From Bugula neritina (Eukaryota > Bryozoa > Gymnolaemata > Cheilostomatida > Bugulidae), in the NCBI GenBank assembly GCA_964035545.1, contig OZ037765.1, positions 9,266,698 to 9,330,697 of the forward strand: 64,000 bases of DNA, in the 5' to 3' direction. Positions 10,136 through 23,859 of this stretch are shown here, piece by piece. Position 1 is the stretch's first letter, and each line of letters starts with the position of its first letter. The notes beneath the pieces are model-generated. The model was not told the DNA's origin. It saw nothing but the letters and a program-made list of their open reading frames with translations, and did no database searches. Position numbers and translations under genes: made by a program.

Positions 10136-11881
10136 TGTATAACACGTGTGTGTGTGATCACTTCGGTCTCATGCATCAAATGAAAAATCCACTAGCATAT
10201 TACAAAGCATAGGGACGTAGTGAAAGTGAAATATAATGCTTGCAGAAGTTATTTTTAATTTGCAAGTTGTTGATATGGAAGGTATTGCTAGCTAGCTAGA
10301 ATACTATAATAATATGAGGATGGCACTTCTATAAATTCCAATTGCTCATTTTTAAGTAAAAAGCCTACTTTGATATCATTTATCAACCAGCCTATGTGCA
10401 GAGAAATTTGTAGGAATTGATATAACCTTAAAGTACTAATATTTTATTTGAACAATTTCATCAAACTAGAAAATAAGATTATATCAAGATAATAAAATAT
10501 CAACAAAATTAAGAAGCTATGCCTAGTCACAATTGGCAGGTCATTAGCTGACTTGCTAAGCCTCCTCGTGCAAGGCAGTCTTTAATAAGTCTACCAACAG
10601 AATATTTATGTTCAGCTGAACACAAGAGAAAGGCAAGCTACAGTAAGTTATAGTCCTTTGACTGTATTAATAACTGCCACCAGCTTACTAAGACATTATT
10701 AGACTAATGAAAAGTAAGAGATGCATAGATAAACACATTATTAATATTTGTCAACATGAAGCCTGATTATTGATAAATATTTCATCACTGCTGCTGCTGC
10801 TGAAAATGAAACTTCAGGAAAATACTTGATGCACTTGGCTAAAGCATTTAATTACATTGAAGTGTGTAAAGCTGAATTTCAATTTGAAATGTAAATAATA
10901 GAGCTTTCCCAGCAAATACTTTGCATATTGTAATGTAAATTATGAATTGTGAATCATGAAGACAATTGCGTAATGAGCTACTCTTATAATATAATATGTG
11001 GAATATATAGAATATTAAGCAATGGTTGCCTGTATACGTGCGAAATGGCCTTTTATTTCAGAGCAGGACCCAAGTTTACAAGTTTTCATATCACGAAAAA
11101 AAATTGCATAGTGCTAATCAATATTTTACAGCAGATAGCAATTTAGGTGCAACACTTTTCCATCATGATACGTTATTACTGCAAAGGTATCATGTGATTA
11201 AGTTCAACCATGCATTGTGATTTAATGATTGTAAACTGAGATGTAAACCTGCCAGCAGTATGCATGTGCAAGGCTTATAGGCTATGATTTTGTGGTAACA
11301 TTCAAAAGCTCAATATGTGCTTGAATTATCTAAAATTCTTTAATAGAATGGAATAAATAAATAAAATAAAAACAAAAACAAGGAGTAAATAAATGTTTTT
11401 TCACACAAATACAATAAAAACATATATATTATATATATTGCCAAATGGTAAATATATTTTTTAATTTTTCAACACATTCTTTGGACTGACAGCTTGCTGC
11501 TGCAAGAGAAATAATATAATATATCATATCATAATCTATAATGAAATTCATGTCATATGTATAATATATGACTTGCTAGATAAGAAAAAGAGTCATATTG
11601 AACTACATTTATTGACAAAATGCTGCCTCATAAATAATATATTTAGCTCATTAGATTATATACTTTATTACTACTGCACTCGGACAAACTTTAATTTAAT
11701 CAAAAATAATGAATAAAAACCATCATAGTTTGGGTAAATACAAGCATTGAAATAATGTTTTAAAATTTATAAAACTCTTCTAGGTGATTGGCATGCACCA
11801 ACATTACAAGCAATTTATTAATGTTTATTCTGTAAATATTGAAGAGAAAGAAATGTGTTTATGTTAGCCAGTTTGTTGCAA

Positions 11882-14800
11882 TCAGCAGGGCAGACCTGTT
11901 CGTTCAATACACAGCTTGTCTGCCAACCCCCTGTGAACAGAACATAACAAATTACATTAAAATATAAAACATATAACATTAAATGGAGCACTTATATGAA
12001 AACAAGCATATATATTCTATGACAGTGTTGAGATGTAAGTAAAAACAGACAAGAACTACTGTTATAATGAACAGACACAAAGCTTCATTTAAATACTAAA
12101 AATCAATACATTGTATTTAGAGTCTAGCAAACAAATTCAAATAACTTCAAAGCAATAATAACTGTTCATTTACAGTATTTGCAGGAGTAATTAAACAAGA
12201 AGAAATTGCTTACACCACAAAATTGTTTACTTCAAATGTTTCAGAGTGGGTGTAATTTATGTACTTACACAGTTTCCTTGTGTTGCTGCTGGTTTTCAAT
12301 GATGTATTTTAATAAGAATCTTATAACAGCGTTTTCATCCCTTTGATTCTGTTCATCTCTACAAGCATAATCGATGCAACAGTAACTACATGTTATTTGT
12401 TCAAACGCATGTAATATGTTGTCACTCGAAGCCATGATTAATTTTCAGTTGAATTTATAAATGTTTTGAAAAAGTTTAATTAAAATGAAAATGAAATTTA
12501 CTTTTGTAAACGAAATCAGGAGAAACGTTGCTTTTATCTTTACTCATAGGTAGCAATTGAACTAGGAAATAAGGAAGCTACTTCAGCCACCGTCTTTCAG
12601 AATTATAAATTTAGTTGGAGGAACCTAATTATTTACAATGGTTACTTGTATAAAGAAAAGATAACTCTATAAGTAAGCTTTTAATGGTCTCAAAACCGAA
12701 ATAGATTTACAACGAAGCCAGCTATGAAATAATGAGAAATCAAACTAATAATGCGATTAATTAATGTTATAAAGATAGAAAATATAGTTAACATAATTAG
12801 TCTAAAGTATTTATTGTAAAGTACTTATTGCAAAAAACTAGGGAAACAATAAATTTTGATGAATATCTTCGAGTCATCTACAGAGTGTCAGTGTAAATTG
12901 TTATTTTTATATCAGATCATTTAAAATAGAAAAGACAACTTTACAAATAAACTGCAGGGTTCTACCAATATAATTAGTACTTCTTTAAATGATCTTGCAT
13001 TTAGAAATATGTTTTTTATTCAATAAGAATTATGAACAGTTTATATTTTTTAGAAGATTTTAGCAAATCTTCTAAAGGAATATACCTTATCTTGGACCAT
13101 TGACGCGAGCCTCTACTTGCTCCATCATACAATGGGGGTCTCATAGCAGATGAAGGCTCATCACTAGCTTCGCTGAATTCCCGCTTGTTTCCAAACCAAT
13201 CTGAATATCCTGAAAATAATAAATTAGAGTTAAACTTAAAAGCTGTAATGCAACATACTATATGTCATGTGTAATACACACAACTAACTCAAGCAAGTGT
13301 GATAAATTGCCATCATTAACCATGACTTTGTAAAATCATATGGTAACTGGGTTATAGGTTTTTTGTTTTGTAAGATTCAAACATTTGCACTGTTTATTTT
13401 AATACGCTGCTATTATTTCAAAGCCAAACAATCACAAGAAGCGCATTTCTAAAAAATAATTATAACACTTTGGTTTTTCAACAATTCTCATGTCCACTAA
13501 GGGTGCTTTCGGATTTTGTTAAAATAATAATGAACTATTTTTTTGGAAATTATTATGAATGTCTTACAATATTTTAAGCACACTAATAAAATGCAAACTA
13601 AAAGATTTTTTAAAACTTAATAAAAATATAGTTATTAGTGGAAAACAGATATTTAATGTCTGCTCAGACTGTATTCACACTGTGTAGGTATTATTTAATT
13701 TGTGGAGAAAGTGACAAATAATTGAATTTCTCTGTTATATTATTACCATTTAAATTATTCAATTATGGAGTTAACAAAGAGTATGCTATATTAAATTATT
13801 ATATAAATATTACTAAAAGCGCTGTCAATTGTAGTGCATTGAGTGTGAGCTTATAAGATATTTTATTGCAAATAGACAAAATATCTTATAAGCATCTGGA
13901 CATTTCAATTTTGAGTTGACGTTAAAAAAGGTATTATTTTGACTTTCATAATATCTGAAACATTACACTAACTAGAATACCTTGCATATACTCACCGTTT
14001 ATATGTGCAGTCTGAACAAGTGCGCAGTCATTCATAGTATTCATAATGCAGTTTTTCTTGCTGTAAACAAAAGAAATGATTCAATGAAACTATATAGTTG
14101 TCTTTTCTTGACTATTAACCTAATTTTGAAAAATATATCTATAAAATTTTATAAAATAATTTTCAATGATGACTATTTTTCTTAGATACATAAAACATTT
14201 TTTCAAATCACACACCTAACTATGGAGTGCCAAAGGGTCAAAAATTTGCTTATTATTGCATCTCATAGGCTTATAATAAAGTGTCTGAGCATACGAGAAA
14301 GAATAATGGCTAGATACTTTATTGTAAGCATATGAGATGCAATAATAAGCAAATTTTTGACCATTTGAAACTCCATATGATGGCATCAATTTTAACTGGT
14401 TTAATAAAAACTCAGATTTAATACTTTACTATCATTAGTCAAAATTTGAAATTGCTCAATGTTTATTTAAAGAAATAAAATTTATAGGAGTTGTAATTCA
14501 TTGAACAAAATAGCTAATACTTGCATAAACTTTATTTAAACTAAAACGACAAAATAAAAATATTGCTAGTTAGATTTGACATAAAATTAATGTATATGTA
14601 CTTCCATCTAAGATAAAAAATATCAAATATTTTATCTTCGAATTAGGCATATATGTTAATGAAAAGTAAAATATCCAACAGTTCACATGAATAATATAAT
14701 ATACGGTTTATAACTTATGCAATGAATGGGAGATAGACAACTCCTAAAACGTTTTTATTTGGGTTGTTCTGAATATTATTATGCTTACAAATGATCAACT

Positions 14801-15781
14801 ATAATACAAAAACAAATAAATAGTACCTACCTCAGTGCTTTGATAGGTGTTGGAGGCTTGCCTGTTATAGGCCGGGTGAAACTGTTATCGCCAGGTTTTT
14901 CCTTCTCTTTCATCATAAATTTCAAATCATTCAATAACTGTTGTAAATCATCTTTGCTAAAAAATTTAATGCAGGTGAAAATTTATAAATGATTAATATA
15001 TCTATTAGCAAATTGAAATTGTGAGGTATAAATTATTCAATATTATTAACAGACAATGGGATGTCAAAAACGTTGAGCTATGTGTTTAAAAATAAAATTC
15101 AAATTATCAACCAATGGCAAGCAAACAAACCATGGAACCCATAGTCAAAGTACTACTTTAAATGAAATGCAATGATGCTGCTTCATGATATGTCTAGGGA
15201 ATAAATAGTTATTGTAATGTAATAACTTTAGCTAATTACATGCAGTAAAAAATTCTAGTGTTTTAATTTATTTGCTATTGATCCTAGATAGTACCCACTT
15301 TTCAGTACATTATAACAATAACTGCATAATAAAACCACAATTGTAAATTATATATTGATTAAAGCAGCAACATTAAAACCATTGGTGTCTATTCAAGCGA
15401 CTTGCTAATCATATATCCATAGAATTGTTGAAAGACTGAACCCTTTGTATCTTAAAGTACAAATCTCTCATCATTCTGTTTATAAAAACTTATAAAAAAT
15501 AAATGAACCCAATAAATAAAAAAAATACATTTAATCAAAATATACAGACAGACAAAAAGATTTGCAGGTCATTCAATATAAAAGCATAATTTCAGCTTAA
15601 TATTATGATTAAAATTTTTGGGTAAAACTTTGCTTAGTGTGGTTAGTGTGAATTTAATATTAAAAGGCAAAAAAGTTGATTGTTCCTACCTTTTTGCATC
15701 ATTTCTTCCATTCTCAATAACTGCTGTTATACACACGCCAACACATGCGCAGAAGAAAATAACTGCAGAGTATTTCTTCAT
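11882..15781 (-). CDS. Unrecognised secreted peptide precursor, up to six coding exons
   Basis: Exons in transcript order: 15781-15690, 14956-14831, 14060-13996, 13209-13086, 12424-12269, 11930-11882. Phases match at every junction and give a 203-residue product. Exon 1 encodes a signal peptide (MKKYSAVIFFCACVGVCITA). Exon 2 is a charged helix (KDDLQQLLNDLKFMMKEKEK). Exons 3-4 encode KKNCIMNTMNDCALVQ then GYSDWFGNKREF: a C-x7-C loop bounded by KK and KR, a likely processed peptide. Exon 5 has a CSYCCIDYAC cluster; exon 6 ends LCIERTGLPC. Exons 1-4 are well supported. The exon 4-5 join uses a weak acceptor (ggcttcgag). Alternatives are that exon 4 reads through to a stop at 13018-13016, and that exons 5-6 form a separate small gene starting at the ATG at 12435. 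Family unknown; a neuropeptide or other secreted signal is my inference. Confidence 0.6.
14221..14377. mobile_element. Palindromic MITE with TA ends in an intron
   Basis: Two inverted arms of about 62 bp (14221-14282 and 14316-14377) match at roughly nine bases in ten, with a 33-bp loop. Both start TATGGAGT/TATGGAGTTT and share tcaaaaatttgcttattatt. TA at both borders fits a Tc1/mariner-type target site. It lies in an intron of the secreted precursor gene and has no coding capacity. Confidence 0.7.
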
Positions 15782-16670
15782 CTCTTATGCGTTTCTACAA
15801 GAATTGAGTTAGCTTAAAGACCTGTATCATGACTACTAGCACCATTAGCCAAGTCTAACCCATTATTAAGTGTACTGTGTATTGTTACAAACAGATAATA
15901 GTTGATGAATTACTGATAACAGCTGAACACCTGGCATAGTAATTTTTGAACTACACTGATAATACTTGTCAAATCTAAAACTAACAACCAATATCTATAT
16001 GCCTATGATTTTATTGTAATAGAACTGGTTATTGGAATTTATATATTTCAAAATATGCAAATCCAATTATTGAGCTAGAAGTTTTGTTCACTTAATATTA
16101 TTTACAATATTTATATATTTTTTAAGAAATTTAGTAAAAAAAATTTGATCACCAAACCTGTTTTTTATTTGAGCTGTATTAAGAGTCTTGAAGTTTACAA
16201 ACATGTGTGTTTTAGAAGTAAATTCGCCAATTATTAAATATTGAAAATAAACTCCTGTAAGCTCATAATTGACTATCTATTATTACATTATTAGACCATT
16301 TTTAATATAGGATACATACATTTATTGGTAAATATATAATTTATATATTTATTGGTTAGAGAATCAACACAAGACGTGATTTGTAACTATATAACTTTGC
16401 AGACAATAAATAGGTCTACAAATATAAAGTATTTTAGCTCAACAGAACCACTATCTTACGTACGTAGATAATATTTTTATTTTTCCTTATTAATTGACAT
16501 ACATATGTATAATTCATATACAACAGGTAGACAAGAATATAAATCTTACAGAGTGAAATATTTTCCAGGGCTGTAACAAGCTGCAATAGTACAGCTGATT
16601 ATTGCAAAGCAGTATAAACTTAAACTGTAAGGTTACATACATTGCAATAAATGATACAAATTTTCCTTAC

Positions 16671-16750
16671 CTGAAACTTGCAAATAAAAGATTAAGTTGA
16701 AAGTGAAAAAAGTTGACAGAAAATAAAGCTGTCCTTTCTCTTGGTGCGTG
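16671..16750 (-). promoter_or_regulatory. Probable 5' UTR exon of the secreted precursor gene
   Basis: On the minus strand a pyrimidine-rich leader ends in a strong donor, TTTCAG|gtaagg (exon end at 16671). The matching acceptor is caattcttgtag just upstream of the ATG-containing exon, leaving a short leader aaacgcataagag before the ATG at 15781. The transcription start is not determined; the 5' boundary is approximate. Confidence 0.5.
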
Positions 16751-19700
16751 GAGGTTGGAATGAGTGAGTTTATGTGAAGGTGAGTGAAGTTATTAACAGA
16801 AGAAACTTGTTAATTATTGATAAGGGTGATAAACAAACACAAGCTATGCTTAGTAACAGAAGTGTAAATTTAATTTTTAACTTGCGAAATAGCAGTGGAA
16901 TTTCATCATTCAAAACGTTTCCTATAGCATAATCACAATATTTTAAACAATTTATATTAACAGAAAGTCTATGAACCACAGTTGGTACATAAAAAATTTA
17001 TATGAAAAATGACGGTTTTGAATGTTCAAATCAAACTATGACCCCATTCCCCCAGTCTTGCCTACACAAAATCAATCCACCACTTGAAAAAAACCAAATA
17101 AATCAACTGTTTAAAGAGCGTCAATAAACATATATAATGACCGGTTAAACACTCCAATGCTTGATAAAATCACTTTATATTTTATTAAGTCAACATTTAC
17201 CAACTAACACGTATATGCTATATTATCAAAGAAATAAAGCACCGCTTATGATGTCACAAGAAACAACTATATTCACGGAAAATCAACAAACTAGCAAACA
17301 AATAGCTGTTGTGCAAAATCATTCAAATTCTATTACCTGCCGGAAATGATGATTGCAAAATATGCAATATTTATACAAAGAATGGTACGTGTGCTCTACT
17401 GGTTAGACTGTTGGTTTAGTGACACATTATTGGTGTTGGGCTGATGGTTAAACTCGGTAATTTCCAAGAAGAGTATTTCACATAGTGTGCAATAATAATC
17501 CCTCAGTTACATGTTGGCAGAACATTTTATAGCTTCTTAAAACCTCACCAATATGTTTCTTGTAGCCATAATAATTAATTATTATACTGATATTTATAAA
17601 AAAACCCTGAGCCTCACTTTAATATCTGTCTGCATAATTCATACAAATACTTTATAAACTAAAAACATACCAGCTAGAACATAAAATATATAAAAGTATA
17701 GGAAAAGACAAATTTAAATCATCATAATCTTTTACACTAAAGATTGTGAATGTAACAATCTATTGTGATTGAAAATGTAGTATATATATAATTTTAGTTA
17801 CCAGAAGTTGATCTTTCAGATTCTTTATAAGATCTTGTTTTTAAAGAGATTAATGGACGTATCAAATATGAAATTTGCCACAAACCATACTCCAGACAAG
17901 CTGAGAACTTGTTTACTAATTAATTATGGCATGAATGAACATCTCAATAATTATGTCACTTTGCTTAAAACCAGCCACTTTATTTAAATAAAATATGTCT
18001 CTAGAGAATAGCTTGTCTCAAGAGATTTTACAAAGTTGTGCAAGAATGAGGCTCGACTGGTGATGCAGTGAGTGGAAGTAAAAATACATACCTCATTTTC
18101 AAAAATATACACTATTTTAAAGCGCCCAATAAACTTTATAAAACAGCACAGAATATGACAATCGCTTGTTACATAAAACTATTCAAAAATAAAACATATT
18201 TCCAGTTTATTTCAACGTATTATTTTTATATAAACCATACACACCTTTATAGAGAAACTTTTATAGCAGTAATCATGATCATCATTAGTATTATTGTTAG
18301 AGGTATGTAACTGCCATCACCCCCATTGAAAATGACTTCACCCAAATTTGAGCCTTTATAAAATTTCAATTTTTATAAAGCATCATAGTACATTTATATA
18401 TATTTGTATATTACTAGAGTTTATACTGATAGATTCCCAAATCACTAGAATGATCACTAATTTTGAAATAAAGAAATGACATACCTTTCTATACAACGTA
18501 ATTAATTTAAAGTGAACTTTCAAAGTTGGATAGTTGCTAAAACTCAAATGTGAGAAAATATAAGTTTTAATCTTAAATGTGCCAAAAGGTAGTTCTTGGT
18601 GTAAATTATTGACATATTTTGTGGATAATTCGAATATGATTATACTGTTTTGTATAATTATATTTCATACAAGCTGTGAATGTAAATTAGTAAGTTTTAA
18701 TTTAACAGCAGCAAGATTGATGTGCCTCTATTAGCTTACATTACAATGCATATACAAAACAAGAATTTATAAATTATTATCCTTCTAAAATTACAAGCTT
18801 ATGACTACTCATCTCAAAGGTAAACAAACAGGTGACATAAAACCTAAGTATTTAATATCAACAACTTGTAGTACATGCATCTTCCCTATAAAAAATTAAT
18901 GATTTGACTACGCAATTCCTAAATTGCTAATGAGATGACTTGATTGTTATGATATCTCTTGGCAACACCTTTAAAAAGATAGTCATCCTGAAGTATGCTA
19001 TAGTAGGGTGTAATTTATAGAACCACTAAATTTTAGAATAAACTAGTAATATAGTCATCTGTACATTACATGATAGCAAAAATCCAAACCAAAGGTTGTA
19101 TTGCTTTGTGCGATTGGCTCGCTTATAGTAGCAGTAGAGGAGAAATTGAGATAGCCTAAGTTCTTTAATTTTGTTATTAAATTTTGGTATGGGGTGCAGG
19201 TAAAAATTCTTGTGAGAACATAACTTCTTTTGTTACATTTTTAATCTAAAACACAGGCTTTTCTCAATTTCTCCATTACTGCACTTGGTGGTTTACTCAT
19301 GTGCAAAATTATTAAATTAAATTTTAAGCCTAAACACCAAAATACATGTGACATTCAAGTGAAAAGAGTGATATGGGAGACAGTAGTTAGGTTCACTCAG
19401 TCTAAGCTATTAGTGTTTACTAATGCTTTCACATGCCTTGTGAAATTGTGGTTAAAAACTGAGCACACAGGAGTACACTGCATGTAAGCTTACAAAATAT
19501 TGCTCTGTCCACCTACTAATAGCAAAATTTTACAGGTGGCACCCAACAATATCTTGGAAACTTTAATTTAGCTAAAATATTTTTATTGTCAAAATAATTT
19601 ATACATGTATTGATTTATGAAATTAGAATCAATTCACTTCTTGTATCTATAAATTGCAGAGTTCTTCATGACACAAAAATATGTTTGGCTGCTTAAGGAT

Positions 19701-22700
19701 TCCTTACGCCATTTACAGTTTGAATTCTTTAAGTGCTAGGTTATGGTTAGCTCATAGCAAATATGGAACTCAGGCTTATTATTAAATAAGCAAAGGATAA
19801 GGCTAGATGACTCATATCCAGCCACAACTCGGTAATCCATATGTTGGTCTGTAGATGAGGAATCAAATCAAATTTAAAATTAATTGAAAAAGAAAGTAAA
19901 GTAAATTGGGTCTTAATTGACCAAAAGTATATCTTGCGACAAGGCAAAACACTCTTAGCTAGTACATATATTTGGAAAAGCATATACAAGTGAAAAAATG
20001 CAAGAAAGTTTAAAAAGTATAATAAAGCTTGTCCATTTATCTTGTTTTCATTTCAAGACTTTTCAAAGAAGAGAAGGGAAAACTGTTTTTCCCTCATACA
20101 GATATTGACGTGATGTATAATTCCTAATATCAAGAGATCTAATCAAAAACATAAGTGGTTCATATCACCTAATCTTTTATTACAATCAATTGTAAACAAC
20201 AAAGACAAGACAGACAAAGACAACAAGAATAGTATTAACTAGGTATTTGTGACAAATATAGGCTAATTTTTAAAAAAAAAATGTAACGAAAACATATGGC
20301 GCATATTTATTGCCCATAAAGCAGCAAAATGTCAAGCCCATAGAACTAAATGGGCAGAGAAAAGTTTTTATGCTAAGTTTTTGTTGTGTTGTAAATAGCA
20401 AATTTCAAAAAGCAAATTTATTCTCACAAGTTTTATTATTGTGTAACAATTCTTTTAACTAGATGAGGCCATGAGGGTATAAAAAATGCATATTAGGCTA
20501 AGTTTTGCGCTTTTATCGTTTTTGTATGGGGGATTTACGGAGTGGCATTCTTTTGTGAAAAGATATGGTTTATTTTTTGTCATAGTAAGATTCTCTAATA
20601 TTTATAATTGATAGACAATAATTTTCACTAAAATAACCTGTATAATTACTTTACAACCATATCGGTATACTTTTGTAAGCATGCTTGAATCATAGCATGA
20701 AAGAAAGATTTTTATTACCTATAGCGATCAATTGTTTTTCGAAATATAGAAGGTATTGAAGTCTCAAAACTTGTGTCAAGAGTGTGAAAGTTGGATGGAG
20801 TGGATTTTGCTAGAATCTAGATGGTCTTTTTAACAGATATAACATTCCTGAATTCTGACTGAGTGATTAGTTGTATGACTTAGATATAAAAGAAGCTGTA
20901 AATTTCATAACCCTGTCGCCCACTCATACTCTGCATTGTGTATGCAAATCCTGCTATTATTCTAGTGTTATACGTCACCAAAACAAGATCAAAGCTGTTT
21001 AATATTGTGAAGTTATTCTAGTGTTTGTTTTAAATTACTTAAATGCACTTCCTATACTCATCAGAAGCATGAGCAAGTCAAAGTGTGGCAGTAACATGAC
21101 AAGCAGGTGCTCTATGAGTTTACATAATTGTAGTCTTGAGTGGTGTTAGTCAAGTTACGGAACAACAAATAGTAGTACCATAGTACACCAATGAAGTATC
21201 GCGCTGATTCTTAGACCCAGTTCACTATACTCTAGCCCGGAACTGACTTGCCTCAATCAGCACGTGCTTCAGCATCTACTTTGAAGCAGAATAATCCACC
21301 AGCCACCCACGCAGATAGGCTCGAGGGCCATTATTGCAAAATGTTTTACTTTAATAAAAATTATTGTTATGTTTAATAAAACTGTATGTTTCAACCATAG
21401 TTGAAAATATTCAAATATGTCATTATAACGCAGATATAAATACTCTTTTGATCAACAAAATTATCATCCATCAACAAATAACCAGAAAATTTTATATTAG
21501 GCTGATGATAATTACAAATAAATGATTTTTTCATATTTTTCCCCTAAATATTTGAAAAAAAAAACTAATTTTAGCCTACAACTTGGGCTATTAATTCCTA
21601 TATATTTATTTCATTAGCAGAAAACTTTAGTGCAAAGTGCAATCTAAAAACTCAGTTTATTATTATTCTGGGTATTATAACAAAACACCTTTCAGATTTG
21701 TCCATATTTCAGAAAAAATAGCAATATTATTTGTGTTAGTGTAATGCTCATATTCATTCTTCTAAGCAATTTGCCACTAACCCAGTGTGATTAGCATAAA
21801 TACCAATATATTGAAATGAAAATTTCCATGGAAAAACTTGCGCATATCAATATATCTAAGCTGAGCCAACTTTTATTTTTCAAATAGAAGTGTTGATAGC
21901 ATGTACTAACTGACCCCCAAAACAATTCAAAATTGTTATCAGCACTTGTAGCTCCTACATACGATTTCATGTATTTGCAAGTGGATTCCAACGTAATTTT
22001 GATTAGATATCAGTTCATAGCAACCATCAACATCACCGAACAGATATGACAAGTTACAGTGCTTTACATTACAAGGACTTAGATAAAGAAGAACCATAGT
22101 TTGTGACGTTGGTCTAACCACAGCAAGACTGTCGGTTCCCTCAATGAACTTTATCTAACATCCGCAAACAGAAGTTTTATAACCCACTCATGTTGTTTGC
22201 AAACAATGATGGATTGCTTCATATGAACACTTTGGCACTAAATTATTGGAAACTCGATAGGGAATAAACATTCAAATACAGAAATTTTCAGCACTAAATG
22301 TTGAATTTTTAAACTAGATACTACATGTGGCGTTGGTGGAGCAATAAACACTACCCTAAAACTAACTGCACTACCTTAAAACTAACTGAGATAAAACAGT
22401 TATCTTCTATTAACTTATATGAGTGTCTACAGTCTACAGTATAAGCTTATAGGAATTGAAATTAAACTTAGTGGTGATTTTAATCAATAAAATGTTCAAA
22501 TCAAAGCTCAATACTAGTGTAGCAGTGTGTTATTAAAACTGTGAAATTAAGTGGGAATGACCTGCAATGACTAATTTTCCTATATTGAATGTAAATATGA
22601 GAATATATTATAGCAAGTGCTTTATTCTAGTTTTGGACCAACAGCTTCTAAGAGTCGTATACTAGTGGTTTGACTGCCAGTGCTATATCACAATACTTTG

Positions 22701-22859
22701 TAAAAGTCATAACTCAAGAGCTCACTATCACTCTATCAGAGTGAATTACTTAAGAGAATTAAATGTATCTTGGTCAGCGAGCGCAGACATAATTCCTTTC
22801 TAAGTTTCATTTAAGAACAATAGATTCTAGATTTAACGAGCATGTAATGATTTGTTTCC
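16751..22859. other. Gene-poor interval
   Basis: No exon chain could be built on either strand. The open frames here (for example 17161-17349, 18068-18310 and 21791-22121) are AT-rich with no splice context or recognisable motif. Contents noted: a tRNA-like phrase near 17372-17460 (weak) and the inverted-repeat element at 19131-19282. Confidence 0.5.
19131..19282. mobile_element. 152-bp inverted-terminal-repeat element, copy 1
   Basis: The ends are inverted repeats of about 21 bp (gcagtagaggagaaattgag and, reversed, gcagtaatggagaaattgag). The body aligns with 58810-58961 at most positions, sharing aagttct, attaaat, ggggtgcgg/cagg and aacataacttctttt. Two copies with the same ends define a small MITE family. 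No clear target duplication seen. Confidence 0.75.
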
Positions 22860-23616
22860 TGATACGGAGAGATTAGAAAGAAGGTTAGAGATCTAGAGAG
22901 AGAAAATAGAGGCAGCGGGATTGAAGATAAGCCGAAAGAAAACAGAGCATTTGCCATCAGTTGGAGACCAAGAAAACATCAGGATGAAGAAGTATGGTAG
23001 TCAGGTTATAGAAAGCCTGACTAAGTGTTCCCAATTCAAGTACTTGGGCACAACAATCTGCCAAGCTGGAGGCTGAAGAGAGGCTGAGCTGAGAATATCC
23101 TGGCTTGGAATAAGTAGAGAGAGCTGTCTGGTGTGCTCTGTGACAAGAAAATGCCTACAAATTTGAAAGTGCTGATTTATAAAATAGCTATCAGACCAGC
23201 CCTGCTATATGGAAATGAGACATGGCCCATCACAAGATCTCTGGCTGATAAGATGTCATCATGTGAGATTTGCATATTGCGATATTTTTTGAATGTCAGT
23301 TTAGAGGATCATAAGCCAAATAAGGAAATAACAGCTGAGGCCGATTAAAGACCTAGTGAGGAACAGACGAATGCAGTGGTATGGACATGTTAGACGGAGA
23401 AAAAGTGAGGATGACATCCGGATAGTGTCAGATATGACAGTTGAAGGAGTTCGACCTAGGGGTAGACCAAAGCAAAGATGGTGTGACACAATAAACTCAG
23501 ACCTTAGATAGCTTGATCTAGATGGTGCAGATGCTGAAGATCAAGTGCGATGGAGAAGTCTGGTAGAACTTGGTATCAAGCAAAGACCTGCCACCCGCGC
23601 AGGACCACGGCAGTGA
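22860..23616 (+). pseudogene. RTE-type retrotransposon fossil (C-terminal RT and tail)
   Basis: The translation gives EKIEAAGLKISRKKTEHL and QFKYLGTTICQAGG, then LKVLIYKIAIRPALLYGNET, then RRMQWYGHVRRRKSEDDIRI and VEGVRPRGRPKQRWCDTI, ending before tga at 23614-23616. KxxKTEHL, FKYLG, AIRPALLYGxETW, WYGHV and RPRGRPxxRW are hallmarks of RTE-clade endonuclease/reverse transcriptases. There are internal stops (after CQAGG at about 23074, and after EAD at 23346) and frameshifts. The copy is 5'-truncated and lacks the catalytic YxDD block, so it is inactive. Confidence 0.88.
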
Positions 23617-23658
23617 AAGGTAAACAAAGGTAGACATGATTAAATCAACGATTTTAGC

Positions 23659-23859
23659 TAAAAATGGCACAGGTAATATGGTGCAAATGGAAAGTGGATA
23701 TAATGGCACACTGATGCTAAACTTAGACCCCCAAACCCAAATCCCCAATATTCAGAATGTGCCATTTTTATCTACTTTTTCATTTGTGCCATAATTACTT
23801 GTGCCATTATTATCGTGGCATTTTTACCTGTCCTATTTTTACCTGTGCCATTTTTACTG
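23659..23859. mobile_element. Foldback element built of atggcac repeats
   Basis: The left arm starts aaaaatggcacaggtaa (23659), and the right arm reads aaaaatggcacaggtaaa on the opposite strand (ending about 23859). Each arm contains further degenerate atggcacaNgtaa subunits; the right arm has more of them. The spacer holds a C-rich stretch (cccccaaacccaaatcccc). It lies directly after the RTE fossil. Confidence 0.6.

Larger units (their letters stand above)
7816..11881. other. Gene-poor interval
   Basis: I see no coding exon here apart from the retroelement tail at 8702-8872. The interval also holds the hairpin at 9786-9854 and the short tandem array at 10077-10135. Tttatt motifs on the plus strand near 11815-11830 read as AATAAA on the minus strand. 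They lie shortly beyond the stop of the gene ending at 11882 and are its likely poly(A) signals. Confidence 0.5.

Noticed and set aside
17372-17460. tRNA-like or SINE head (tggttagactgttgg with ggttaaactc)
   Set aside because: The A-box resemblance is partial, the B-box is degenerate, no cloverleaf could be drawn and no second copy was recognised.
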